Shown here one piece after another: positions 12,586-26,500 of a stretch of 64,000 bases of DNA (the stretch's first letter is position 1; the number at the start of each line of letters is the position of its first letter). The DNA lies in assembly GCF_958295425.1 (NCBI RefSeq), contig NC_081149.1:13350961-13414960 (forward strand), in the 5' to 3' direction. Position numbers and translations under genes: made by a program. Origin of the DNA: Solea solea. Taxonomy: Eukaryota; Chordata; Actinopteri; Pleuronectiformes; Soleidae. The notes beneath the pieces were generated by a model, which saw only the letters and a list, made by a program, of their open reading frames with translations, ran no database searches and had not been told where the DNA came from.

Positions 12586-15390
12586 AGCACACACTGATTT
12601 GTAATAAAAAGCCTAAAAAAAACTGCAGAGTCATGTTTTCATTCTAATAATAGTGTTTAAATTGTCTTCCCTTTCTAAGCATCTAACTGTCCTTTGTTCA
12701 CTTGTTGGATCATTTGAGAACATCCCACATTAAATGACGTACAAGAAAATGATATCCTTCTGGTAATGCTCTAGTATTTTATTTGTGTATGTGTTGTTTC
12801 TGAGGGTGGGATATCTCACTTATTTTACGTGGATCTGAATACGCAGTGTGTTAAGCGCAGTGTGGCACACATTTCTACACCATTAGAAACTTTACTTGCG
12901 CTTCCCTTCACTCATTAAAAAGTGGTCGCTCACAACAGCCGGGGACACACTAGGATGTGTCATGGTTTCATGGGAGAAGTTCTCTTTTAATGGGATGGAA
13001 GTGATAGTTTGAAAAACAGCTTCACGTTCTGGCTCAAATTAAATTCCCTTTAAGACGAGACGTAGTCACCGAAGCATTTGTTTGACCATGTGTATTCCAG
13101 CTTGATCATCTGCACTTATGAAAGTGACTGGTCATTAGTACCATTTGAGATGGAAATGAGTGGGAAGCGGATGAGGCTGTGAACGCTCACCCAGGGCGAA
13201 AGAAACAGGAATGTGTGAACGGTTGATCGCTATCAAAGGGCAAAAGTCTCCTTGCTTCACTACCTAGAGAAAAAGAGGGCCTTGTATTGACTTTTAGTCT
13301 GTCTGAAAATGTTTGTTATTTCACAACGTCAGGGCCGGCATGGACTGAGTGTCACATACACAATCTAAAGCTTTTTCCGCCTCTGGCTGTGTTCCCAGTA
13401 CAATCCGTAGGACAGTTAATTGTGGGAATTTGACTGCAGTGGCCTTTTGTCCAAGCTCAAGCTGCATTATGTACCACGCTCTTTTCAAAGGCTGACATAC
13501 TTTTAACCTATCTCAAAAAGGCACCTCCCTTTTTTTCCCCAGACGTGGTCGTTGAAGTCCAACTGAAAATACATTTTCAAACACACTGCAACACCCTGTA
13601 CAATTCTGCTTTTACTCCACCTGCAGCTGGCGGTGAAGGTAAGTTTCTTTAGCAAACAGTGAAGAAATAATATTCCGTGCCAGGAGACACGACTTTGTTT
13701 AATAATGTGTGGATGATGTCACGTCAAACCCAAGTTGGCTCATTAATTTTTTCTCCATGCCACTTCTATTGTTTTCATCTTTGCCAGGTTTTGACAGCGC
13801 TGTTCAGTGGAATATCAGAGGAGAATCTTTGTGCAGCGGCGTCTCAGCCTCGCTTTGCCTCTACATAGCTGACGCTCTTTAATATTTTCAAAATGTCAAT
13901 TGTCACTGGCATTTTGAACTTCGAACAAAATCTCACGACATGTGGCCTCTCTTTCACCCCCCCGTGATTTCGTTGAGAACGGTTGTAGTGTCAAATGTGG
14001 AGGCTTTTCCTACATTTATCCCTGCAAGAACTTTCCACATCCTGGAGATTCGGCGGTGTTGCCAGTCTGGTGCTGTGGATTTCGTTTTATTTCATTCTAT
14101 CCTCAGGATCTGAAAGTTGATTACAGGCTGCACTCTTGTGACAGATTCAGTGTCAAACTTTTTTTTTTTTTTTCCTTCAAAGCACAGGGTGGACGGGCAT
14201 CACTGCTAAATAAATTATATAAGAGACAGCTTTAGCCGTGTCAATCAGCAAGTTTGACTTGCTTGAGCTTGATAGCGTTTGTCCTTGGGGGCTTTTTCTT
14301 TGTATGAGAAAGCTGAAGGTCTGAATAGGATTGATAGGTGCAACCAGTCAATTTCAACCCTCCGCCTTGCTGAAGGAAAGGCGTCGGAAGGGCTCACAGA
14401 ACCAGATTTGTGTTGCCGTTGATCATCATGTGGTGAGAACGACGTGACGGTACGAGTGAAACATCATCGACCACATTTATTTAACATTCTGAAAACTAAA
14501 GCCTTTGTTCATCATAACATTTGGATATCTAAATCTCCCCCATCTCCCCCCTCACCGTACGTCATATGCGTCTGTCCCAGTCATAATGCGGTGAATATGT
14601 TGCAAATGAGCCCTGCAGCACTCCAAACAGGCACAGTCGGAAGTAGGACACAGAGTGTATAAGTTGGTCCCACGAGGACACACACACACACACACACTGA
14701 ACCAAACAGAAAGTGTGTGAACAGAAGAGTACACGGTGTTTCTCCTGGCAGTGAATTGGCAGAAGTTGCTGCGCGGCAACGTTATATTTAGTTTTTAAAA
14801 CTGAGCTTTAGTTTTTGTTAGTGAAACATGAGAGACTTTGAAGGGAACAGCTCTGAAAACCACATTATTGCCACGTATGTAGTGATAATCATAAACTAAC
14901 CAACCACAAGTGTGAATTTATGTGATTTCTACATTTTCCATCTGTTGTTCTTTTAAGATTTTCTTTTTTCTCATGTTGAGATGTTTCAAGACTATATACT
15001 TTTTCTTAAGCTTTCCACTCTGATCTGTTTTTCTTCTGCTTTGCTTTGCTTAAGATTTCCGGGCCTGAAATAAGGAGATTACCAGGCACACTCCTCCACC
15101 ATCCCCCCAGCTTTTCGGCATGCATGCACCAGATCAAGTTCTTCTCCAAATTCTTCCCTGTAACTCATGCTCTTGTGCATCCCAATTAGATATCTGTTGT
15201 GGCTGAGAGAATCAGGTTATTTCAGCACCGTAAGGATCAAGTGTCACCTATAATCACTCTCTCTTCCAGACGATGCAAATTGGTCTACTTTGGGCAGCCT
15301 GTCGGTGTGAAAGAGCAGCCTGAATGGTCAGAAAATTCAAAGCTTTCCTAATCCTCTCAATTCCAGAAATATAAATCACACTCTCATTTG
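12586..15390. other. Intergenic stretch, no gene recognised
   Basis: No coding sequence is supported. It contains a CA run at 14678-14698 and a T run near 14160-14174. Confidence 0.45.
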
Positions 15391-15421
15391 CCAATGTATA
15401 ATAACCCATATAGTATTGTAA

Positions 15422-15476
15422 TTTATTCAGAGGAGGCATGAACAAAAAAAGCCATTACAAAATAGAATATTTTATT
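15422..15476 (-). terminator. sdk2: Candidate sdk2 polyadenylation signals
   Basis: On the minus strand AATAAA occurs at 15476-15471 (in CAAAAATAAAATA) and again at 15427-15422, about 1.7 kb past the sdk2 stop codon. These are the first good matches I noticed downstream of the stop. A 3' UTR of this size is plausible; transcript data would decide. Confidence 0.35.
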
Positions 15477-15834
15477 TTTGAGAGCGACCATGAATAGGTC
15501 CATGGTGTTTTCTCCATGATGCACACGTATGTTTATATTTGGAAATTTGACAGGTGTTAATTCTGGACTACAAAGAGCAACTGTTTAAGTTTATACGTAC
15601 AGCAAAGTACCGTTCAACTTTAATATAGCTGAGAGAAATGGAATAGTCAAAGGTGCCGTAGAAAACACATCACCATAACATACACGTGTGCGGGGGGAGC
15701 ATAAAACACAATTTTCAATCATCGTCCGCGTTCATGTTACACTGTAACATGTTGTACACAAATGAACACAATCCTTATAATGATGCACATCACGTGTCTT
15801 GCTGTTCATCCTTAAATAAAGCTTTTCTTTTTTT

Positions 15835-15866
<32 letters not shown>

Positions 15867-17138
15867 AACATATATACACAAGTAAACCAAACTCTTCCTC
15901 AGCCTCACAAAGAAACTGAGACGAATACATAAAAGCTTCCTTTCTTGGAATGTCTACTGTCTGTAAATTTTACAGTCCTTTCAGTCGCACTGTTGAAATT
16001 TTTTTTCAAAATCAGAGCTTTCGGGTTCGGCGCTCGTGTTAAAATCAACCATGTGCACATTGGTAGCGATGTTTAGACCTCATCCATCACATTTTTAGTA
16101 GCCTGATCATAGCGAGTTTGTCTAATGTGACTGCGATCGCAACATTTGTGCTTTTTGTTCTAAAATAAAAAGGAAACCACAGTCTCTTGACGCGAGTATA
16201 CCGGCACACCACTGACACATTCTCCAGACTACTAAAAAGGTGCCACAATGCTTTAATGTGAGTCATAACATTGTCACGAGTGATGTTCTGAAAACGTTGA
16301 GCTTGAAGCCGATCGATATAAATATCTGGTAAACAATATAATACAAGTACATACAAGTAAACACATGACGCAGTTCCAACGAGAATGGCACTCAACAGAG
16401 CGTGTACGTCTGCTGAGAGCAACGTCAAACAACACACACCAGACTTCAGAGCAAAAAAAGAAGAATCAAATCTGTCCCAAAATGTAATAGAGTCTGTCCT
16501 GGCTCATGCCCCATCCCATCAGTTTTTGCATAATCCTGCTGACAATTAAACAGACACACGTGAAAACATAACCCTCTTGGCAGAGGCGACGAACGATTAG
16601 GCAGAGTGAGAACGTCAAAGGCAGCAGACAGCCACAGTGACCATTTGTTGAGTCCATTTCTCACTTTCTGTACGTTCAAACATCACAGTTTTCCAGAAGA
16701 GATTTTACTTCTTTTTTTTTCCCCCCACTGTTCAGTCACAGCAAGCTAAGTGGTCTATAATCTATGGTTCTAAGGTGGTTGTTTTCCCCATAAAGCTCTC
16801 CTATTAAAACAACAATAATACAGCATTTTAAAACAAGGATTTGCTTCTCAGAACTTCAGGTTCTCTTTTTCATCCCTTGTTGAAAACCTTTAAAGTAAAT
16901 GTACATGAGCAACGCATAAAAAAAAACTTTCAAATGATTGTCTTTTTCATGAAATACACTATCAAATACACATACGCACACGCGTGCGCACACGCACGCA
17001 CACACTCAAACAAACTCAGCTCTCGAGATGCCTGCAAAAAAATAAAAAAAAGTGCAAAATACAAATAAACCAACATAAAAAAAAAAAAATACAGACTTCT
17101 CCTCAAGGTCCTGTTGCTAACGGAAGGAGAGCTGTGTG
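15477..17138 (-). other. sdk2: Probable sdk2 3' UTR
   Basis: Follows the sdk2 stop codon on the minus strand up to the candidate AATAAA. It is A/T-rich, with an AT microsatellite at 15835-15878 and a CA-rich patch near 16970-17008. It has no conserved reading frame. Extent inferred from the polyadenylation signal only. Confidence 0.35.
15835..15878. repeat. (AT)n microsatellite
   Basis: Alternating TA/CATA repeats, about 44 bp, within the probable sdk2 3' UTR. Confidence 0.9.
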
Positions 17139-17570
17139 TCAAACAAAAGAGGAGAAGCCCGCGGTCGGTGCCTGAGTGGCACAGCCCAGGCTGCTGGGGG
17201 GGCGGTAGAGGGTACTGTGCTGGCTGGGAGTTTCAGAGGACAGCAGGGATGGGGTGGGAGTCCGGCTCCCTTTAGGCCTGAAGAGAGTTCCCTGGCCCTG
17301 GCTCTGGCCCTGGCACTGCGGCTGTGGGGATGGGGCACTCTGGGGGAGGAGAGGGGGCAGAGGCGGGAGAGGGGGCACTGGCGGGGGGTGCGGCCTTGAT
17401 TCCTGTTCCACCAGGGGCTCGGCCTGAGAGTAGCCGTATGCTGGGGGGCGAGAGACGCCCTTCTGCTGCCGACGCCAGGAGTTGTAGTAGGTGGGGTCGC
17501 TGATGTAGTGGTTGACAAAGGAGTGGGTCTTCTGTCGGCTCTGATCCATCTCATATTCGCTGTCGCTGCC
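17139..17570 (-). CDS. sdk2: sdk2 terminal coding exon: end of cytoplasmic tail with PDZ ligand
   Basis: Starts after TTGCAG in phase 0 with [14 protein letters not shown], then [20 protein letters not shown], the most conserved tail block. A proline-rich tract ([16 protein letters not shown]) and a Gln/Gly stretch follow. The end is [10 protein letters not shown] and GFSSFV with a stop at 17141-17139. The C-terminal S-F-V is the class of PDZ ligand used by Sidekicks to bind MAGI scaffolds at synapses. Confidence 0.96.
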   Translation of the reverse strand, partial: GSDSEYEMDQSRQKTHSFVNHYISDPTYYNSWRRQQKGVSRPPAYGYSQAEPLVEQESRPHPPPVPPLPPLPPLLPQSAPSPQPQCQGQSQGQGTLFRPKGSRTPTPSLLSSETPSQHSTLYRPPSSLGCATQAPTAGFSSFV

Positions 17571-20500
17571 CTGCAAGACAGTGTCTTCAGTTAAATGATT
17601 GTCAAAAACAACACCATTGGTTGAATGACAGAGAATAATGACAGCGTGTTCACAAACAAGTGCCGATTCCATACTGTACTGCACCTGTACTAGACAATAC
17701 ATAAAGAAGTATCTATTACATCCCTATGAACACATTTAAATGTGATTACTCACATACACTTTACACAATGCATGCTGGTGTAAACAGGAAGTAGATACTT
17801 CTGCTTAGTTGCAGAAAATGCAATGTGGACATGGGTTTTCCTTTCACAGTCCAAAAACTTCCCCAGATTTGGGGATTAGGCAAATTGGAGTCTCTAGGTG
17901 TGAGTGAAAGAGTGGACGGTTGTTTGTTTCTATGTGTCCCTGTGATGGATTGGTGCACCAGTCTCCAGTGTGTACCCCGCCTTTCGCCCCATGTCAACTG
18001 GGATTGACAGGGGCGCAACCCTCATATGGAGGATGAAGCAGTAGGAGATGGATGGACAGATATATACACACACACGTATATATACATACATATATGTATA
18101 TATATATATATATGTATGTATATACATATATGTATGTATATATATATGTATGTATATATATATATATATATATATATACTGTATATATGTATATGTGTGA
18201 CTATAGGTCGTATTTAAATTCCTAGTGTGAAATCTAGTGGATGTAGAGTGAAAAAGCTGCGACATACAATGTCACAGACAATATTAAGCATTTGCTGCTT
18301 TTATGTTCGTTTGTGAGGGCCACAGTTAATTAACATTGTGAAACGATTCACTTTATTTTATATATATAAAAAAAAAAGAAATCTTATAAGCCCCCTCAGT
18401 CACTTCCCTGCGGTGATAAGATAATTTGACTTGGTGGATCCGTAACTGAGATTAGTGGTAAGGGATGCCGTGGATTCACCGCTCCAGTTGTGACCGTTAA
18501 GTGACCGTTTATGAAGCCGATACGACCGTCGTTCCTTTAAAATGTCCCCATTTTCTGCCTCTGAAGCACTATAACGCAACACAGTTTTCAAATGAAAACA
18601 GGGACAGCTGTGTTCAGAGATCTGTCCATGGGAGAGGTTTGAGATTAAGCCCCGTGGACGCCGGGCGTGAATGTAGCAAAAGTGATGCATTTTAAAGCTG
18701 AAATGTATTAGTGTGGATGCAGCCACCGAGTCAACACACAGCAGGAAATATCTACCGACATGACAATTGTAAATGCAACACACAAAGGAGCTCACCTATA
18801 GCGCTGCTAAGTGCACACAAGAGCATCCTGGGATTTGACAGAGATAATGTTTACAGGATTAACTCGCCTGTGTTGTAATATTGAGCAATCAAGTCTTAAA
18901 AGGTACAAACGTTTGTGTGACGAAGGCCCGTCACAGCTCCGGCACGCTGTACTGGCTGAGAAACGCAAACAGGCGAAAGAAAAGAGAACACATTACCAAC
19001 ACAGAGAACATCACACACTTGGCACATTTGTGTGTGTGTGTGTGTGTGACAAGTGCCTGCCCATCCACAGCTCTGCTGAGACATTGCAGCCAAACAGATG
19101 TTGAAGCACCATTTATTTACACAAGTGGCAGGTAAACAGTTGAGGCTATGCAGAGGGAAAGGAAAACACGGCGTGCGTCTCGTGGGAGAGCAGCGTTTGT
19201 TCAAATGGGATTGAACAATGATTTAACTGTGCAGGTAGTAGATAAATGGGCCAGGGAGACCTGGAGCAAGTGTGGGAATACAGATGTTCCGAATCTGCTG
19301 TAATCGGCTTCTATGCCTTTGGTATCCATCATCATCAATATCATCATCAACACACCTCCTGTCCCTCCCCTCACTGGAACTCCCTAGCACACATCAACAT
19401 CAACATGATGAGTCGAGACTCAGAAGATTTACACGACATTTCCTGTTTGAGGAAAATGAATTTGTTGTACAGATAATTGAAGAATAATAAGACATGAGAA
19501 GTGGCCTCACAGTTTCTTCCCATGAGAGAAGTTTGTATTAAATCTCAGGTCCACTGGCCTGTGCTAACAGAGGATTTCATTTAATGAGATCCACTTGAGG
19601 CAGATAGTCTATCATTTATTGTCAGATACGCTGCTTCAGAAGAAGGCCGCTATCTAGTCTTTGACTCCAGCAAAGCAATAGTTACGGAAAGATGAATAAA
19701 GGTTGGGAAGATGATGACGGTAATTTTAACTAATCCACACCACTCTGTTTTTACATAAAAATGCTAATTCTGCTCTGGATAAACCCACCATTCACACTAT
19801 CCCAGTTTTGGAGTTCCAAAAACAGAGATGTTTAAAAATGCTGTTGGCTCCCTTTCAGTTGGAAAACCCTGCAGCTGTGTTTTAGTCTGAATGTGCAAAA
19901 ATAGAGACCTTTGGAAACGATGATGCAGTTTCTCACATTCACTGCCAGACTGGTTCTTATTAGCCAAAAAACAAAAACCTCAGTTATAATTTACTTTCAG
20001 TTTCACCTTGTCGTGAGTCTCGTAAAAAAAATATCTGCGGTTCATTTTCACCACTGATGTCTCAAGTTAGTATTACTCAAACAGATGCAGAGGGGAGATC
20101 AGCTTCCTGTTTACACCAGCATGCACATGCCCAGTCACATTTTTAAAGCATGTTGGTATGGATGCAATGACAAACAGCCCAAAGCAATATGAGAAGTGTG
20201 GAATCGACTTTTTAACTCAAGGTTCAATTGCCCATTCCAGACATAGAGAGGACACCGGATGAGAGCCAGGACACTGCTTACCTGAGAGTCAGATATCTCA
20301 GAGGGTTTCTCAGTCAGACTGCTGCTCTCTGCTGGAATCAGGTCATTGTACTTCGTGCTGACATCCTCGTCTGAGTAGTGCAGACTTCCAGGACTGGGTC
20401 TTGGCGGTGACCTGGGCAGATGAATAAAACAGCGAGACAGAGTCACGATGAAAGTCAGAGAGAAAAATTGAGCGAGAGCACGGACAGTAGTTCGATTTGA

Positions 20501-23500
20501 TCATCGCACTTCTTTGAGAACGCCATTGAGTCAATCTGAACAGCCCTGTCATTCCGGTCTGACACCATTCACCTGAGAATCTGAGATCGGAATTCAGAAT
20601 TCAGACAGATAAAGACACTCCACATCCCACAGGGGAGTTCAGTGTCATGTTCACGCACAGGTTCAGCGCCGACTCGCTGATTATGAAAATGATAGCTCGA
20701 CAGTACTTCAGATGAGCACAGAATGGGGTTTTATGCATTTCTGAAAGCCACTCGAAGACAATTTAGGGGAGAGATTGTATATGGTTTTATCCCTTTGCCA
20801 TTTCCTTGATCCCGGCATTTGCCAAATATCTGTTGAGAGCACCGGCGGGGGGGGTGAGCACAAGTTCAAGTCACTCCAACCGTCATGAGATGCACAAATC
20901 TGTAAAAACACGAGCATCCTCATGAAAGGATCCTTTGTGGTGATTAGAGCTGAATGACTATTCAGACGGAGTGACTCCTGGCTTTAGACCTCCTGCAGGA
21001 AAGCTGTGTAAGTAAGCATGGCCCTGAACTCAAAGTGGTATAAAGTTCTTTTATGTGTGCAGGTCAAGTAAATAGACCTCTAGCTTCTTTTGGCCCAAGC
21101 TCATTAAGTCCGTTAAAAGAGAAGTAGCAAGAAAACATCTGTGCAGGCAATTCTGTTTTTCTTCTTCTTCTTCTGCAGTAAAGATTGCTGCTGTGTTCAA
21201 GGTCTGCGGAGACTGAGTTGGATGGACAGCGGGCTCAGTTTGTAACTCAGGAAAACATAGGAAAGACTTTGCTTTTTAGTTGTTGTTTTTAGGGGGGGTG
21301 AGGGGGGTGGATGGAATGGCATTACAGTAAATGTTTAATCTCCATTGTAAAACATTGTGTGTGTGTGTGTGTGTGTGTGGGGGTGCAAAACAGAGAGGCA
21401 TAAACTCTGTGTTGTCAAGGTAATAGCGGAGGATAAAGCAAACAGCCATGATAACCTCACAAGTAATAAATGAATATGTACTGAGAGGAACTAAAGGGTT
21501 GCGGCTGCCAAGAAGCATTCGTGAAAGGGCGGAGACAAAGGGACTTCTACTCTGGGTTAAAGAGGATGACATAAGGGGTCCAACGATGAGAGGAGAGAAC
21601 ATCGACTCAGAATTAGACAAGCTTAAGTCATATATTTTACATACAGGGCCACCCGAGCACAAAATACTGCCAGTGATCTTTTAATTATTTAGGAGCACTG
21701 CATTTCTCCCTTTGCCTTATCCGTCTAATTCATCCTCCTCTCCCTCAAAAATGCCATGGGGAGTCCTCCCACTCCTCAGATCATTAGTAAAGAGCACAGA
21801 ACCAGATCGCAGCCCTTCAAAGAGAACGAGGATCTCAGGGCCCTTTCATCCCTGTCCTGGCCTCCTTGGTCAAGGAGAAAAGCAGCAGAGATTCTCCCTG
21901 CACTTAAAGCAACCTTTCTAGTACATTCAACAAGAATTTACACACTAAAACTAACATCTCTCTCCCCCCCTCTTTGCAGTGACATGAAGCAGACTTTGAA
22001 ACTCCATCTCACAGTGCAACCACGTGACCCCGTGCACAGAGCGTTCCTTTCCGCTCCTCCTCGTGCTGCTGAGTGTGTGAAATTCCTCTTATCGAATGTG
22101 TGCGTAAACATGGCCAAAGTGCATGTTTGCCAAAATCCTACTGCTCTTTTCCTACTGCTGGCTAGAGATAGGAGTTCTCACACCGACGGCACAGAGAGAA
22201 ACTCCAGGATGAAGGCCACAGGAAAATGGCGGGCTCTGACCCATAAGCCCCCTTCTGTCTGAAGCAGTGATGGACAGACAAAAAGCCCACACAGACGCTC
22301 ATGAATGCTAATTAGCCGGCATTGTGCTGTCCCCTTATATAAATTGTTGGTTCGCACAAACACTGAATATCAACAAGGGAGCGGAAGGAGGCTGAAGTCA
22401 GCAGCTGTGCTCCTCGAGGCTCAGTTTGTTCTCTCAAGAACAACGGACCATTGTGAGGGAAGAAGGTGGACACATGTCACATTATTGAATTCTGTCAGCA
22501 TCATAAATAGCACGTTCAACCGAAGGTGGAAACAAAACGGAATTAATGCAGAATCATGGAGGTTTTTGTGAATATGTGAGCGGCGGCTATTAGGACTGTC
22601 ACATCTTCTGAAGTAATTACAGCAGGGTCCACAGGGGGGACTCAGGTGGTGCACAGAGGGCACAGTAAGCACAGCTTGGCCTTAAATCCACTTTGAATCC
22701 ACCAGGAAAATAAGACTGTGTTGTTATGCTATTCCCCAGAACCACAGTTAACCTAAAGCTTTGCTGTGAAAACATAGGACACAAGCAAATTAAAAAATCA
22801 CCAGAAAAGCACTGCATGGAAGTATTTTGGGCTCTTCATTACAGATGAGAAAATATTACATTACATTACATTACATGTCATTTAGCAGACGCTTTTATCC
22901 AAAGCGACTTACAATGGAATCAAGTACAATTAGCCAGGGGTGGAATTGAACTTGCGACCATGATGTCTTTGGTACACGAGGTAGGGTCTTAACCACTGAG
23001 CCACTCCACCCCTCCGGATAAAAATAAGGAACAAACCCGCGGTCTGAATTGTTAGTTTAGCCGTTAGTTGCACACAAGTGAAGCTTTAGAATACCACGTG
23101 TGACAAACAGTAAGTGTAATAATAAAGAAGTGATATTTAAATATCCTAGAAGGAATAACATAACATGTAATACTCTTCTGAACAGCCCTAGTGGCTGTTA
23201 CATATCATTGTTCATTTCTGGCAGTGGTGATGACATTAAAGGATCCTGAATCTCCACTGACCGTGTGTAGATGCCGTTCTTGCGGCAGAACGAGTTTTTC
23301 ATGGAGAGGCGTCTGTTGTTGAGCTCCAGGGCGGGGAAGCGTCCCTCGTCCAGGCGCACCATTTCGCCGTGGGTCAGGGGCAGTGCTGTGCAGTTGGAGT
23401 GGTTGCCTGGACAGGGGTATGAGGGCGACACTGCGTGGGTCGTGGAATAAAACAAGTGATTTGTGATCTGCAGTTAAACGTAGTCATTGTAGTAACATTT

Positions 23501-26500
23501 TCACGATGATACAAGAGAATCCGTAGCCATTTACCTCTTTAACCATGAAATGCTATTTATATACGATACATTATCATGAATATAAACATTTCATTTTCAA
23601 GAACCACAGTTTCCAGGTCTACTTGTATTGGTTTCCAGAGCGGACTTAACCATCGTCAAAGTGCCGTCTACATACTGTGTATGTCTATGGTGCATAGGTG
23701 GGGAAGGAGGAGAAGGTGAATTAGAAGGAGACAAAAATGAAGAAGAAGGAGAAAGAAAGAAGGAAGGAAGGAAGGAAGAAGAAGAATCCTTCAAGGTAAG
23801 ACCGACGTGATATAATGAGGGAGGAGAAAGTGCTGCTCATTCACTCACATTATTGTGAACTCAAATGCTTTTTGTGACTTCATTTTGATCATCATCATCG
23901 TCATCGTCACTGTCTAGTCATGGCCTCAAGTAAAACAAACAGCAGTCAGTGGGAGAATGCATCTTCAAGGCTGGGAAAAGTGGGGAGTGGCTAAGAGGGG
24001 CTGAGAAACCCTCTTTGTATCCCCACACAAAAACACAGTCGTTCTCTGTACTGGTCTTGCCAAGCCCCCGTTTGGTGACACTGGTAACCCTGGCACTGTG
24101 CGAAAAGCTGACAGATCAAAAAAAAAGCCACTGGTAGGAAGGCCTGACATGATCCTTCACTCTTTCCCCCCAAATCTTCTTCCTTCCCCTTTTAACCACA
24201 ACAACGTACTCTGCACAGAGTGATCGACGAACATGTCCTGTATCTCTACTGTGATCAGCTGTCGTAGTAATTGCAAAGTTTTTAACAACGCGTCCACTAA
24301 TGTTGATTAACGTAGCCTCTTATTCTTTGGCGATGTGTGGATAGAACCACGGATACAGCAGCAGCAGCAACAACAGCAGCAGCAGCGGCGGTGTCACCTG
24401 GGATAATTCACAATCATGAAAATTGGCTTCTTGATACAGTGTTGTGAGAGCCACTCGCACCGTAGTTATAATATAATTACTCTCAGTCTGACTAATGACC
24501 GCAGCATTAAGCCGCTGCCAAGACATTTATCCCCGTATCGATCCTTCAGTGCTGCAGTTCAACGTGAGCGACAGCGTTTATGCATCTGCCCGTTTTCTGC
24601 TGCTAACCTTTACGTTCAACTTTTGCCCATGAGTCAAATGATGGAAGTGGATATCCGTAAGTCATCTAACTGTGCGAGCCTTCACCCCTTCCACTTCATG
24701 ATACAGCAAAGACAAACACCAGTCGATAGCTGAGGCTGCATGCACACAGACAGACAGAGAGAATTAAAACACTAGCGCTCCAGTGCAGCAGTCGATCGTA
24801 TTTCCTACCTGTATCTGCCTTTTTGGTGTATTTTTTACTCTGGCCGCGGATGATGAGGATAAAAACAAGGAGGAGGATGAAGATGAGGCCCACCAGAGCA
24901 ATCACCACCAAGAACCACCACTCCTCATAGAAGGGAGAAACCTTCTGGGCTGAAAAGGGAAAAATGACAGAAATCATTGAACACTTGAATAAAATGTGCT
25001 TCACATAATTTTGCATTTGTTCTACAATTTGAAGGACAATTTACCGGATATGGACGGGGAGGGAGCACTCGGAGAACCATAACCATAGTCGTTGACTGCA
25101 ATTACTCGAAAATCATAAGTGACCCCTTCTCTCAGCATGTCCAGGTTAAGTGTGTAGGATGTGACTTCTTTGGGAATGTCTTTGATGAGGATGTCCCACA
25201 GTCCTTCATCTAAAGACGAGACGAGAAAAGGGCGTCAATACATCAGGGCACTGCGGTCATCGCGGGAGGAAAGCGCCGCGGCGTCTTAATGGACGTGGCT
25301 CACCAGAGGGTCGGGCTTCAATGACGTATCTCGTGATGGGGCCGCGACCTTGATCACCACTTGTCCAGTGAAGCGTGAGGGCAGTTCCATGGCGAGAAAT
25401 AAATGGTTCTCCGGGAGGGCCTGGGGCTCCTGAGTTAGATAAAAAAAAAAAAAAGGAATAGTTAGAAAAACTGTCAAAATGATTTGATTACTGACATGAA
25501 CATTAAAATAATAATAATTAAAGAGAAGTGCTCACCTTCTCCGGGCCCAGTGGTGATGTTCGCCTCGACCTCGGGGCCATAAGTGAGCGTTTTAGCGCGG
25601 ATGCGGTAGTTATAGGTGACTCCGTCGGCCAGGTCCTTGATTTTCATCCACAGGGGAGTGGTGCCCTTCACGTCGACTGTCACTATCTTACTGACACCTG
25701 GAGTGCGAGCAGAGGAGTCTGTACAAGAAACACTAAGACTCTAGACGCTGCTTTGTGTAAGCAACCACGCTTTTGTGCGCACAAGCACACACACAGAGAC
25801 ATCTTTGCATATTCAACACAAAAGATGAACCACGCCAGACAGCGAGACACACCGGGACTTCATTTTTAAATAATAGACCAACTAGTATTCCCCGCCTTTT
25901 GCGACTCTGTGCTGTTGTGTTCTGGGCCCATTAGCGCAGAGCCATGGGACCACAGCAGCCTCGGCTCAGCATTCCACCTCTGCTCTCAATTACTCGACAA
26001 TCCGGACCAGGCAACTTCACTTAGCTACCTATTAGCCACGTTTCTCTCGGGCGAGAGAGAAAGCCGTGCAAACTCTTCACACATTTTCCATCGGCCACGC
26101 CATACATGGTCTACATTTATTCACGTAGCAGATTACAGCACGAGTGTAAGCAGAGTGAGAAAACGGAACACAGTTAATGTGACCAGAGGCTGTAAATCAC
26201 TGTCTGAGGAATGTCAAAACACGGCAGAGTTATTAGACTCCAGGCAGAGTTTCTCACCATCAACTGGCGTGCAGGGCTCGTAAACCAGGCGATAGCCCTC
26301 GATGATGCCGTTGGCCTGTTTGGGCTCTCCCCAGGACACGTTGACCGAAGTGGTGGTCAACTCACTGAAGTGGATGAAGCTGGGAGCACTGGGTGCTTTT
26401 GGGTAGAGAAAGTGGGAAAGTGGTGATGACAGCGGGATCCGAGACAAACACACCACACATACGCCGCCTACCTAAAAGCTGTAAGGCTGAATTACATTGA

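Larger units (their letters stand above)
17571..20281 (-). other. sdk2: sdk2 intron with L2-type repeat and AT microsatellite
   Basis: Holds an L2-like LINE end (17872-18060), a long AT/GT-rich microsatellite (18060-18197) and a TG run (19029-19048). No other feature is supported. Confidence 0.7.
20412..23261 (-). other. sdk2: sdk2 intron with TG repeat and a SINE
   Basis: Contains a (TG)12 run at 21356-21379, G-rich patches, and a tRNA-derived SINE near its distal end. No further coding sequence. Confidence 0.7.

Noticed and set aside
17139..17702. A longer minus-strand frame covering the last sdk2 exon
   Set aside because: The part above 17570 is intron: a clear TTGCAG acceptor stands at 17571, and conservation with SDK2 begins exactly there.
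21756..22262. 168-codon plus-strand frame inside an sdk2 intron
   Set aside because: Antisense to sdk2, without homology or a clear promoter; chance frame.
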